Source: Planctomycetaceae bacterium (GTDB taxonomy: Bacteria > Planctomycetota > Phycisphaerae > UBA1845 > UTPLA1). Taken from it: a stretch of DNA of 64,000 nucleotides. The stretch spans positions 930,001 to 994,000 of the forward strand of contig CP030884.1 of NCBI GenBank assembly GCA_006969385.1. Direction: 5' to 3'. Position numbers and translations under genes: made by a program. Shown here one piece after another: positions 26,364 to 34,662 of this stretch (positions are counted from its first letter, which is position 1; every line of letters starts with the position of its first letter). Under the pieces are notes generated by a model. It was not told where the DNA came from, made no database searches, and saw nothing but the letters and a program-made list of their open reading frames with translations.

Positions 26364-27753
26364 TGACGAAAAGACGTTGCTGGCGAACCTAGCGTTGCAA
26401 CTGGCGCAGTCGGACTATCGCTGCCGCACCGCCGAAAGCGCCGCGGCCGCGCTCGAACTCATCGAACACGTCGAACCGCAGATAGCGCTCTTTGACTTGC
26501 GTTTACCCGATACCTCCGGCCTCGATCTCATCAAACAAGTTCGATCGCAGGGGCGCGACTTTCCCATCGTGGTGATGACGGCGTTTGGCTCTGTCGAAAC
26601 CGCCGTCGAAGCGATGAAAGTCGGCGCGAGCGACTATCTGCAAAAGCCGGTGGCCATTGGCGAGTTGGAAGTCGTGCTCCATCGCGTGTTGCAACACCAT
26701 CGCATGCGCGATCGTCTCGATGTGTTCGAGCGCGAGCGACAACGCCAGGGTGCCGAGCGCCAAATCGTCGCCGAAGATGAAAGCATGCAGCGCGTGTTGG
26801 CGCTCGCCGCGCGCATCGCGGCTCAACCACCCGACGACGACGGCCACCTCCCGACGGTCCTGATCACGGGTGAAACGGGCACCGGTAAAGACCTGTTGGC
26901 GCACCACATTCACGATCTCGGCCCCCATCAGGAAGAACCGTTCGTGCAAATCAACTGCACTGCGCTACCCGCATCGTTGGCGGAGGCGGAACTGTTCGGT
27001 TACGAGCAAGGCGCGTTTACCGATGCCAAGTCGGGCAAAAAGGGGTTGTTCGAGGTCGCCGGCGGCGGCACCGTCTTTCTCGATGAAATCGGCGACATGC
27101 CGTTGGAGTTGCAAGCCAAGCTCTTGCTCGTTCTCGAAAAGCGCGAGTTTCGCCGCGTGGGAGGCACGCGCGAAAGGCGCGTGCAGGCGCGCACCATTGC
27201 CGCCACCAATTGCAACTTACATCAACTCGTCGCCGAAGGCCGCTTTCGCAAAGACCTGTATTTTCGATTGCAAAGTATTTCGATCGAACTGCCGCCCCTG
27301 CGCGCGCGCGGTCACGACCTGCTGTTGTTAACGCATCACTTTTTAAAGCAGCGCGCCAAGCGTTTGCATCGACCGCCGCCTGCGCTCTCGCCGCGCGCCG
27401 AAACCGCGATTCAAAAATACACGTGGCCCGGCAACGTGCGCGAACTCGATAACGTTCTGCAGCGTGCGATGTTGCTCAGCGATAGCGACACGATCGATCT
27501 GCAAGACCTCAACCTTACGCAACAGTCCGTAGACGTCATCGATTGGTCGCTCGATACGTTTCGTTTTCCGTTCGATCGCGAAGCGTGTACGCTCGCGCGC
27601 GTCGAGTCGCTGCTGCTGCATCAGGCCCTCGATCATTGCGGAGGCAACGTATCCGAAGCGGCCCGCCTGCTCGGCATGAGCCGCGGCACCTTCCGCCATC
27701 GGCTGGAAAAACTGAGCCAGCTCGAATCGAGCGACGCCACCAACAACGCGTAA
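26341..27753 (+). CDS. NtrC-family sigma-54-dependent response regulator
   Basis: The 470-residue protein contains a receiver (acidic pair D8/D9, phosphoacceptor D52 in LFDLRLPD), a AAA+ sigma-54 activation domain (Walker A GETGTGKD at 177-184, GAFTDA in place of GAFTGA, Walker B GTVFLDEI), and a Fis-type HTH (GGNVSEAARLLGMSRGTFRHR) at the C-terminus. It would activate sigma-54 promoters after phosphorylation by the overlapping kinase. The GAFTDA variant retains the key Thr. Target genes are not evident: no good -24/-12 promoter was found nearby. Confidence 0.93.
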   Translation: MTDLLIVDDEKTLLANLALQLAQSDYRCRTAESAAAALELIEHVEPQIALFDLRLPDTSGLDLIKQVRSQGRDFPIVVMTAFGSVETAVEAMKVGASDYLQKPVAIGELEVVLHRVLQHHRMRDRLDVFERERQRQGAERQIVAEDESMQRVLALAARIAAQPPDDDGHLPTVLITGETGTGKDLLAHHIHDLGPHQEEPFVQINCTALPASLAEAELFGYEQGAFTDAKSGKKGLFEVAGGGTVFLDEIGDMPLELQAKLLLVLEKREFRRVGGTRERRVQARTIAATNCNLHQLVAEGRFRKDLYFRLQSISIELPPLRARGHDLLLLTHHFLKQRAKRLHRPPPALSPRAETAIQKYTWPGNVRELDNVLQRAMLLSDSDTIDLQDLNLTQQSVDVIDWSLDTFRFPFDREACTLARVESLLLHQALDHCGGNVSEAARLLGMSRGTFRHRLEKLSQLESSDATNNA

Positions 27754-27814
27754 GCCAAACTCCTGCATAACCTTAGACTCAGTCGCCCGCCCCCGTCGCA
27801 ACTCACCCTAATTC

Positions 27815-27830
27815 ATCGTAAATTACCGAT
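27815..27830. promoter_or_regulatory. Possible ArsR operator
   Basis: The dyad ATCGTAAATTACCGAT contains GTAA-A-TTAC and lies 25-40 bp before the arsR start, where an autoregulatory operator is expected. Confidence 0.35.
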
Positions 27831-27855
27831 CAATTGTCCATTTGGAGTTCGCACA

Positions 27856-28191
27856 ATGCCAGCAAAAGAGTCCCCGCCAACCGCAAGCGTCGATCAGTTT
27901 GCCAAGGCATTGGCCCACCCGGCGCGCGTCGCGATTTTGCGATTTCTCGCGCGACAATCCACCTGCATCTGTGGTGCCATCGTCGACGAATTGCCGTTAG
28001 CGCAATCGACTGTCTCGCAGCATCTCGCCGAACTCAAACGCGTCGGCCTGATCCGCGGCACGGTTGAAGGCAAACGCGTGTGTTACTGCCTTGATTCGGA
28101 TGGCTTACACCGCGCGCGGCAAGCACTCACGAACACATTCGATGAACTCACTGCGGTACAACTCGATTGCAAAGACGGGGCCTGTTGTTGA
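27856..28191 (+). CDS. arsR: ArsR/SmtB-family metalloregulatory repressor
   Basis: The 111-residue winged-helix repressor has recognition region [21 protein letters not shown] and wing [12 protein letters not shown]. Cys37 and Cys39 (STCICG) sit in the helix before the recognition helix, matching the As(III)-sensing CxC site of classical ArsR. Extra Cys at 76, 78, 105, 110 and 111 could form further thiolate sites. A GGAG ribosome-binding site lies 8 bp before the ATG. The arsenate-reductase-like gene follows after 48 bp, so the two are likely co-regulated. Confidence 0.88.
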   Translation: MPAKESPPTASVDQFAKALAHPARVAILRFLARQSTCICGAIVDELPLAQSTVSQHLAELKRVGLIRGTVEGKRVCYCLDSDGLHRARQALTNTFDELTAVQLDCKDGACC

Positions 28192-28239
28192 AAAGTCCAA
28201 ACTGGAGATCGCAGCATTTAATCGGAAAGGCTTTTCGAG

Positions 28240-28929
28240 ATGATTCACTTCCTTGCCGTCGCCGGACTCATGCTCTGTGCGAACAACTCTCCCGAAAATA
28301 AGGGCGTCGCCATGTTCGATTCACTGCATACCTATATCGACCAGCGCCAAGCCGAATTTGGTGATATCCCCGCCGAGAGAAAAAGGCAACTCGACGCGCT
28401 TGCCGATTACATCGCATCGCGGGCGCAATCAAACAAACCCGTTCGCCTCAACTTCATCTGCACGCACAATTCACGCCGCAGCCATATGGGCCAGATTTGG
28501 GCTGCCGTTGCTGCCAACGCGTATAACATCGATCGCGTTCAAACCTATTCGGGCGGCACCGAAGCCACGGCATTTAACCCGCGCGCCGTTGCCGCCCTGC
28601 GTCGTGCCGGTCTGACCATCAAACAAACCACGACCGACGAGAACCCCATCTATCACGTGACGTATTCAGACCGCGCGATGCCCATCACGTCGTTTTCCAA
28701 AGTCTACGACCACGCCCCCAACCCGAAGCGTGAGTTCGCCGCGATCATGACGTGCTCGTCGGCCGATAAGGCCTGCCCCGCCGTGCCGGGTGCCGACCAG
28801 CGCTTCGCCATTACGTATGAAGACCCCAAAGCCTTCGACGGCACCGACAAAGAAGCCACCATGTACGACGAACGCTGCGCCCAAATCGCCCGCGACTTGC
28901 TGTACGTATTCTCAAACGTAAAGAAATAA
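28240..28929 (+). CDS. Low-molecular-weight phosphatase / arsenate-reductase-like protein
   Basis: The 229-residue protein carries the Cx5R phosphatase loop as CTHNSRR (Cys74 to Arg79) and the later acidic segment DEN. Homologues are annotated as arsenate reductases or protein-tyrosine phosphatases. A region CSSADKACPAVPGADQR near residue 170 is characteristic of the larger planctomycete and Bacteroidetes versions. Linkage to arsR favours arsenate reduction (inference). The first 24 residues may be leader and Met25 is a possible start. No arsenite efflux pump is linked. Confidence 0.82.
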   Translation: MIHFLAVAGLMLCANNSPENKGVAMFDSLHTYIDQRQAEFGDIPAERKRQLDALADYIASRAQSNKPVRLNFICTHNSRRSHMGQIWAAVAANAYNIDRVQTYSGGTEATAFNPRAVAALRRAGLTIKQTTTDENPIYHVTYSDRAMPITSFSKVYDHAPNPKREFAAIMTCSSADKACPAVPGADQRFAITYEDPKAFDGTDKEATMYDERCAQIARDLLYVFSNVKK

Positions 28930-28962
28930 GCGCGTGGCAATTCATTCTTCGCGCAAGCGAAG

Positions 28963-28990
28963 GCGCTGTGGCACCGGTCTGCAACCGGTG
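28963..28990 (+). repeat. 28-bp interspersed repeat, copy 1
   Basis: The unit GCGCTGTGGCACCGGT-Y-TGCAACCGGTG recurs at 57973-58000 with one difference (C here, T there). It contains the dyad ACCGGT...ACCGGT and lies in an intergenic spacer followed by a CCCCGGCCCT/AGGGCTGGGG hairpin at 29025-29047. Confidence 0.7.
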
Positions 28991-29104
28991 TTGCGCGGAG
29001 GAAAGTTCAATCGCCGATTGGGTGCCCCGGCCCTTCTAGGGCTGGGGACATCACCGCAAAACACCAAGCAACGCAACGCTTAAAAAAAGAACGCCAACCC
29101 AATC

Positions 29105-30043
29105 TCACCTCAACAACCCCACCACCCGCTCCGCGATCGACGCCTTCGATTCTTCCGCGTCGATATCCACCCACTGCGCCATATGAAATTTCCGATACCA
29201 CGTGCGCTGATGCTTCGCAAACCGTCGCGTCAAAATCTTGACCTGCTCGACCGCATCGGCCAGCGACATGCGACCTTCCAGATGATCGATGATTTGCGCA
29301 TAGCCCAATCCCTGCCGCGCTTGTTCGCTCAAACCGTTCGGTCGTTTCAATAACTCGCGCACTTCTTCAACCAAACCCATCTCGACCATCAGCTTCACCC
29401 GTGCATTGATGCGCCGCGACGCATCGTCCTTCTCACGGCGCAATCCGATCACACGCCCGGGATAGCGCAACCCATCCGCGCCCCACTGTGTTTGCAATTC
29501 GGACAACGGCTTACCCGTTAGCTCATATACCTCGAGCGCGCGTTCGATACGCTTGTAATCGTTCGGATGAATGCGCTCGGCACCGTTCGGATCGACTTTT
29601 TCCAACCGAAGATGTAGCGTCGCCGTGCCTTCGTCATCGGCAACCGCGCGCAATTGCCGGCGCAAGTCCGGATCCGCCGATGGCCCTTCAAACATGCCGA
29701 ACATCAACGACATGAGGTACAAGGGCGTGCCACCGACGACGATCGGCAATCGACCGCGCGCCGCAATCTCTGCAATCGCCTTATCCGCCTCCGCCGCGAA
29801 GAACGCGGCACTGCACGCTTCCGATGGCTCCAAAATATCGATCAGATGATGCGGCACGCGTGCCCGCTCTTCGACCGTCGGCTTGGCCGTACCAATATCC
29901 ATCCCGCGATAGACCTGCATCGAATCGACGCTAACGATCTCACCGTTTAGTGCCTCCGCCACGGCCAGCGCGCAGTCCGATTTCCCGCTGGCCGTTACCC
30001 CTAAAATCAGGGCCAATTCCGGTCTGTCCTCAGCGCTTTTCAT
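29105..30043 (-). CDS. miaA: tRNA dimethylallyltransferase MiaA
   Basis: The 312-residue enzyme adds a dimethylallyl group to A37 of tRNAs reading UNN codons. The P-loop GVTASGKS spans 15-22, followed by VSVDSMQVYRGMDIGTAKPT and VPHHLIDILEP. The ATG at 30043 is chosen because the P-loop follows at the usual distance; the in-frame extension to 30127 lacks family similarity. It stands alone on the minus strand. Confidence 0.95.
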   Translation of the reverse strand: MKSAEDRPELALILGVTASGKSDCALAVAEALNGEIVSVDSMQVYRGMDIGTAKPTVEERARVPHHLIDILEPSEACSAAFFAAEADKAIAEIAARGRLPIVVGGTPLYLMSLMFGMFEGPSADPDLRRQLRAVADDEGTATLHLRLEKVDPNGAERIHPNDYKRIERALEVYELTGKPLSELQTQWGADGLRYPGRVIGLRREKDDASRRINARVKLMVEMGLVEEVRELLKRPNGLSEQARQGLGYAQIIDHLEGRMSLADAVEQVKILTRRFAKHQRTWYRKFHMAQWVDIDAEESKASIAERVVGLLR

Positions 30044-30252
30044 CGATTTGGAGCGTAACCCGGTAGTAGCGAACTGAAAAACAAGACCGAATGCCGGTCG
30101 CGCCAGATTGCGCACACCCACGCACACAGCCGTAAGTACCGATATTTCATAGGCTTATAATTCCACAGCCCGTCGGACAATGGTCGCCCCCCGCCAATAA
30201 CTGAGACGCGATTGTTACACCCAACCCGCAATCCTATCGGGTAGTATTTGAA

Positions 30253-30258
30253 TATAAT
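30253..30258 (+). promoter_or_regulatory. Possible -10 box for the Cys-rich repeat gene
   Basis: A perfect TATAAT lies about 110 bp before the ATG at 30371, without a good -35 partner. The rest of the 30044-30370 gap shows no gene. Confidence 0.3.
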
Positions 30259-30370
30259 GACGTACCTCGTCGGTTGAGGACGTGGTGAGTCCGCAGCCTC
30301 AGACCTGCGATCACTTGCAAACACTGAAAGACAAATCCGAATATCAGAACCCGTTCTAAGGAGGAACTCG

Positions 30371-31771
30371 ATGCGTAAGTTTTTGTTTGGTGCCACCCTC
30401 GTGGTTGCCGCCGCCCTGATGGCTCAGACCAGCTTTGCCGGCCCCGCTTGTTGTAAGAAAAAGGGTGACGCCGAAACCGTCGCCGCCAAGTCCACGTGCT
30501 CCAAGTCCCAGTCGAGTTGCAACTCGGCCATGACAGTGGCTGCCGAATCGTCGTGCTCCAAGAGCGGCGACGGCTTCCCGCAGATTCGCTTTATGGTCGC
30601 GGGAGAAGCCTACGACACGCAGCCCGAAGCATGGGCCGCGCTCGCCGAAGCATCGGAAAAGTATGTCGAGCGCTACACCAGCATCGCCTGTGTCGTCGAT
30701 GGCAAGGTGAAGTACTGCGGTGAAGATTCGTGCGCATCGAAGGGTGCCAAAACCGCCAAGGCTTCTTGCAACTCGGCCGCCGAAGTGAAACTCGCTTCGG
30801 CTGCATCATCGTGCGACAGCAAGGCCAAGGCACGCGCCCATAACATGCAAAGCGCCATGGTCAAACGTTCGTGCTGCGGCTCAAAGAAGGCTGATCTGGT
30901 AAAGGCTGACGGTAAGGGTTGCAGCGAAAGCAAGGGCACCGAAGTGAAACTCGCTTCGGCCAAGGACGAACGCGTTTGCCCGCTCACCGGCAAGGTCGTC
31001 ACGGTGGACGACAAAGGCAACAGCAGCTGCTGCAAAAAGCCCTGCGGTGATGAAGCCGAGGTTAAGACGGTCGCCGCCGAGTCGAAGAGCGGCTGCTGCA
31101 AGAGCAAGATGGCGAGCCTCGCAAAAGCCGAAGGTAAGAGCTGTGGCGAAAAAGTTGAACTCGTCAAAGCTGACGACGCCAAAAGTGGTTGCTGCAAATC
31201 GAAGATGGCCAAACTCGCCAAAGCTGAAGGTAAGAGCTGCAGCGAAAAAGTCGAACTCGTCAAAGCTGACGACGCGAAAAGTGGTTGCTGTAAGAGCAAG
31301 ATGGCGAAGCTAGCCAAGGCCGAAAGCAAAGAAAGCTGCTCGTCGAAGACGGCCGCACTCGTGTCGGCTGAAAACAAGACGTGCGACAAGGGTGCAGCAC
31401 TTGTGAAGGCCGATGGTTGCAGTAAGGCGACCGAAGCCAAACTCGCCAAGGCGGATGGCTGCTGCAAAGATGCCAAGAACGTTATGTACCGCGTAGCCGG
31501 TCGCAACTTCAAGACCTACGAAGAAGCTGACGCCGCCCGCGAAAAAGCCGTCGAAGCCATGAAGGGCGTGAAGATGGCATACGTGGTTGATGGACAGAAG
31601 GTCGACTGCTCCAGCAAGGTTTGCCCCACGATGAAGAAGGCCGGCAAGGTCAAGTTCGTCGTCGATAAGACGGAAACCAACTGCGAACTGCAAGCCCGCG
31701 TCTCGCTGGCCAAGGCGCAAATGGAAGCCGTGCAACTCGCCGTCAACGATATGGTCGCCACGGCGAACTAA
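30371..31771 (+). CDS. Exported Cys/Lys-rich repeat protein, probable metal-binding
   Basis: The 466-residue protein starts with a signal peptide (1-23, ending TSFAG). About 33 cysteines are spread over the mature protein. The centre has three near-identical 32-33-residue repeats (239-271, 272-303, 304-323) with core SGCCKSKMAKLAKAEGKSC then EKVELVKADDAK. Two homologous domains flank this core: residues 69-121 (RFMVAGEAYDT...CVVDGKVKYC) and 369-418 (MYRVAGRNFKT...YVVDGQKVDC). A single CPLTGK module sits at 203. An excellent AAGGAGG lies before the ATG and a strong terminator follows, so high single-gene expression is likely. A metallothionein-like periplasmic metal sink is the best inference; no named family is recognised. 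Confidence 0.75.
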   Translation: MRKFLFGATLVVAAALMAQTSFAGPACCKKKGDAETVAAKSTCSKSQSSCNSAMTVAAESSCSKSGDGFPQIRFMVAGEAYDTQPEAWAALAEASEKYVERYTSIACVVDGKVKYCGEDSCASKGAKTAKASCNSAAEVKLASAASSCDSKAKARAHNMQSAMVKRSCCGSKKADLVKADGKGCSESKGTEVKLASAKDERVCPLTGKVVTVDDKGNSSCCKKPCGDEAEVKTVAAESKSGCCKSKMASLAKAEGKSCGEKVELVKADDAKSGCCKSKMAKLAKAEGKSCSEKVELVKADDAKSGCCKSKMAKLAKAESKESCSSKTAALVSAENKTCDKGAALVKADGCSKATEAKLAKADGCCKDAKNVMYRVAGRNFKTYEEADAAREKAVEAMKGVKMAYVVDGQKVDCSSKVCPTMKKAGKVKFVVDKTETNCELQARVSLAKAQMEAVQLAVNDMVATAN

Positions 31772-31846
31772 GCCGCTGCGATTGAAAACGCCGCTTACAC
31801 GCGAATAGCGAATAGCTAGGTTCATTCGCTCGCATTAGCAAAACTC

Positions 31847-31881
31847 AAAAAGCCCACCGGTGGCCACCGGTGGGCTTTTTT
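31847..31881 (+). terminator. Rho-independent terminator after the Cys-rich gene
   Basis: A perfect 17-bp inverted repeat without loop has arms ending GCCCACCGGTGG and is flanked by A5 and T6 tracts, so it may stop transcription from both sides. The rest of the 31772-32092 gap is featureless. Confidence 0.9.
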
Positions 31882-32092
31882 CGTCTGCGTAGTTAAGACA
31901 CCTGCAACGCCCCAACTCAGAATAAGACGACCTCATCACATGCGCGGACCACGCTTTGTAATCGCAGAGATTTCCGCAACCCCGCCGTTGCGTTTATGAT
32001 TCCCCTGAGCGAAAGCGCAACTGAATGAACGAGCACGGACTTTAAATCGATACGCAATCGACCAACCCAAGCCCCCGCCCGGAGAATCAGCC

Positions 32093-32380
32093 TTGGCCAC
32101 TGCCGCCGACAAAATCATGTTCGAGATTTACCGAGACGCCAGCTACGACCAGCAGTATCGCGTTGTGTACTTCACCGAACTCGACGAGAACAACAAGCAC
32201 AACGAGATCAACCGCGCCATGGCCGGCAACCACGTCTACGACGGTTTCCTCAAAGAACTCAGCGCGGAAGCAGGCAAGGAGAAGATCAACGCCATCCTCG
32301 CCCGCCTCAATGACGGTGAAGCGCTCGATGGTGATGCGATTGAAAAGGAACTGGCGGAATGCGGGGCGCTGGCGGATTAG
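32093..32380 (+). CDS. Conserved-looking 95-residue hypothetical protein
   Basis: It starts at a TTG with GGAGAA 6 bp upstream. The soluble, charged sequence includes EIYRDASYDQQYRVVYFTEL and NRAMAGNHVYDGFL followed by helical segments. I associate this type of protein with planctomycete genomes, but no function is known. No close operon partner. Confidence 0.6.
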   Translation: MATAADKIMFEIYRDASYDQQYRVVYFTELDENNKHNEINRAMAGNHVYDGFLKELSAEAGKEKINAILARLNDGEALDGDAIEKELAECGALAD

Positions 32381-32450
32381 ACAGGAGTAATTAACGAATT
32401 AAGTCTTTAACTTTTCGCAATTGGGGTGGTGATTCAAACTGCAAGTTGAG

Positions 32451-32939
32451 ATGAAGTCTTCAGTACTTAGAAAACTTGCCGGACTTGCACTTGCAATCTC
32501 GATCCTTATTTGGGTCTTAAGTCACTTCGTTGGATTCCATTTCTCTGATACAAATAACTCCCTAGGAGGATTCGCAATCGGCATTCTTAATGGTGGAATT
32601 TTATTCCACAGTGCGAAGTACACCAGCATATGGATTTGGGAGTTCGGCTTTCACTGGTACGTTCCGAGCGAGAATCCGAGCCTGATCGACCTTGTTGTCG
32701 GATTCAAAATCCCACCAGAGTTTCATAACGCCGCTGGCACACGGTTCTATGTAATCCCATCGTGGTATCTGACCATTCCACCAGCGGTGACCTACTACTT
32801 ACTGCTTCGGCGCGACAAACGAAAAATGAGAATGTCAGGCCACTGCGTATGCGGCTACAACCTAACCGGCAACGAATCCGGCACCTGCCCTGAGTGCGGC
32901 GCGGAAATTACAGCATCTACCGAAGCCGCCCCGTCATAG
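32451..32939 (+). CDS. Membrane protein with C-terminal zinc ribbon
   Basis: The 162-residue protein has an N-terminal membrane helix (about 8-27), a second hydrophobic segment near 42-55 and a third near 108-122. It ends with a zinc ribbon CVCGYNLTGNESGTCPECG. The CxCGYxL...CPECG tail is frequent in planctomycete membrane proteins of unknown role. The DNA is more AT-rich than its surroundings, as is the short spacer before it, so recent acquisition is possible. Confidence 0.65.
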   Translation: MKSSVLRKLAGLALAISILIWVLSHFVGFHFSDTNNSLGGFAIGILNGGILFHSAKYTSIWIWEFGFHWYVPSENPSLIDLVVGFKIPPEFHNAAGTRFYVIPSWYLTIPPAVTYYLLLRRDKRKMRMSGHCVCGYNLTGNESGTCPECGAEITASTEAAPS

Positions 32940-33137
32940 AGTGGGTTCAATTCGCCGCCAGCGGGCCTACTCGAATCCAACCCGCAAACGAAACGCGCCA
33001 CGCGAAGGCATTAAACCCAGCTCGTATCATTCAATTTCGACTTTTTGACGTTTCGATGTTTCGACGTTTCCCCCGCGCGATAGAATGCGCCGCATAGAAG
33101 TAACCCCACGACCCGAGCTTAGGAGCCTTGCCGCGTC

Positions 33138-33782
33138 ATGAAATTTTTCCTCGACACCGCCAATCTCGACGAATTGCGCGACGCCGCCGCCATGGGCATT
33201 GTGGACGGCGTGACCACCAACCCCAGCCTCGTCGCCAAGGAAGGCAAAGACTTCAAAACGCTGGTCGCCGAAATTTGCGAGATCGTGCCCGGCCCCGTCT
33301 CCGCTGAAGTCGTCAGCACCGAGGCCAACGCGATGGTCAAAGAAGGCCGCGAGTTAGCCAAGATCGCCGACAACATCGTCGTGAAGCTGCCGACGATTGC
33401 CGAAGGTGTGAAGGCGCTGACCGTTTTGGCGGGCGAGGGCGTGAAGACCAATCTCACGCTGGTGTTTCAACCGTTGCAAGCGTTGATCGTCGCCAAGGCC
33501 GGCGCGACGTTCGTCTCGCCCTTCCTCGGTCGCCTCGACGACATCGGCCACGACGGCATGGAAGTGCTCTCCGAGATCCGCCAGATTTACGACAACTACG
33601 GCTTCCGCACCGAAATCCTCGCCGCCAGCCTGCGGCACCCCTTGCATGTGGCGCAAGCCGCCAAGGTCGGTGCCGACATCGGCACCATGCCGTACAAAAC
33701 CTTTAAGTCGTTGCTGAATCATCCGCTAACCGACATCGGTCTCGAACGCTTTCTCGCCGACTGGAAAGCCGCGCAACAGTAA
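33138..33782 (+). CDS. tal: Transaldolase / fructose-6-phosphate aldolase-family protein
   Basis: The 214-residue TIM-barrel enzyme of the small transaldolase subfamily begins [13 protein letters not shown]. It contains [13 protein letters not shown] and the Schiff-base Lys83 in VVKLP, then [32 protein letters not shown]. It transfers dihydroxyacetone units in the pentose phosphate pathway; aldolase activity on fructose-6-phosphate cannot be excluded. The ATG follows an AGGAG at slightly long spacing. Confidence 0.93.
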   Translation: MKFFLDTANLDELRDAAAMGIVDGVTTNPSLVAKEGKDFKTLVAEICEIVPGPVSAEVVSTEANAMVKEGRELAKIADNIVVKLPTIAEGVKALTVLAGEGVKTNLTLVFQPLQALIVAKAGATFVSPFLGRLDDIGHDGMEVLSEIRQIYDNYGFRTEILAASLRHPLHVAQAAKVGADIGTMPYKTFKSLLNHPLTDIGLERFLADWKAAQQ

Positions 33783-33935
33783 TGCGAACGCGCGCCGCTT
33801 GCGGTCCATCAGAGCCGCGCCCGTAAGGAAGCGGTCCGCACAAAGATCTGCGGGATCGTTGGCAAGACATTCCAATTCGACAAACGCATTGCCAACATTG
33901 CGGAGCGCGCAACGGGTCACAAAATGCGAACGTCT

Positions 33936-34247
33936 CTATCCCTGCTGCGTCTCGCGTAACGTCAGCCCATACACGGCATTTACCAACCGCTTTAACTCAT
34001 CGACCGAATGTGCCGCAGGTGCGATCACCTCCGGGTTATCCACTCTTTCGCCCATTCCCGCTGCAATATCCTGTTTGCGCAATTCGCAATACGCGTGCAT
34101 TAGCTTCGCCAACTCGTCGGTCTTCGCTTCGTCTGCATTTACCCGATCCAACATCTGCGCGAGTATTTGATTCTCAAAATCGGCCCGAAGCTTATCGCTG
34201 CGCGACAGGCGCCGCCGCTTGCTGTTTTTCGCTTTTCGTTTTGCCAC
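33936..34247 (-). CDS. Hypothetical 103-residue basic protein
   Basis: The product begins with a GTG preceded by AAGG at about 10 bp. A Lys/Arg-rich N-terminus (MAKRKAKNSKRRRLSR) is followed by predicted helices (residues 20-60 and 80-97). No known domain is recognised. It could bind nucleic acid through the basic start (inference). It lies between transaldolase and a small zinc-ribbon protein. Confidence 0.5.
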   Translation of the reverse strand: MAKRKAKNSKRRRLSRSDKLRADFENQILAQMLDRVNADEAKTDELAKLMHAYCELRKQDIAAGMGERVDNPEVIAPAAHSVDELKRLVNAVYGLTLRETQQG

Positions 34248-34415
34248 GAGACTGCCTTTCTAAAATGTTCATCGCAGGTTTCGACCCGCACTTAAACATA
34301 GGTCACCCTTGGACCGTGGCAAATCGTGATTTATCGACCGCACAGCGCGCAACCACCCAACGGCAGCGTGGATCGATGGTTGGGTGGTCGAAAAAATTAG
34401 CGACGTCGCGACTGA

Positions 34416-34622
34416 CTACTCGGCGTGTTGCCCGTCGTCGCGTCTGTAGCGCGCCGTGGGAAAGATGTCTTCGCAGCTTTCCGCATAACCGCAGCCGGGA
34501 CAAACGAGTTTACAATGCCGACCGCCGAGTTCGGCGCGACCACAGCGTGGGCAGGTGTCGTCAATATCCGACGGCAACGATTCTCGCGAATTCGTTCTTG
34601 ATGGTTCACGTGGCGCATCCAT
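34416..34622 (-). CDS. Small zinc-ribbon protein
   Basis: The product is about 68 residues, with CPRCG...CKLVCPGCGYAESCED giving a CxxC...CxxC zinc-ribbon with an extra Cys. The ATG at 34622 has GGAGGA 9 bp upstream. Zinc ribbons of this size are common in planctomycetes; function unknown. Confidence 0.6.
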   Translation of the reverse strand: MDAPREPSRTNSRESLPSDIDDTCPRCGRAELGGRHCKLVCPGCGYAESCEDIFPTARYRRDDGQHAE

Positions 34623-34662
34623 GCGCTGAATCCTCCGTCCGTGATTCATTAAAGGCGCGATA

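Noticed and set aside
28963..28990. TGGCAC...TGCA pattern in the 28-bp repeat as sigma-54 promoter
   Set aside because: The spacing between the GG and GC elements is one base too short, and the same sequence recurs as a repeat unrelated to gene starts.
30673..31512. 279-codon minus-strand frame opposite the Cys-rich gene
   Set aside because: Ser/Leu-rich mirror of the repeat region; the plus-strand gene has signal peptide, ribosome-binding site and terminator.
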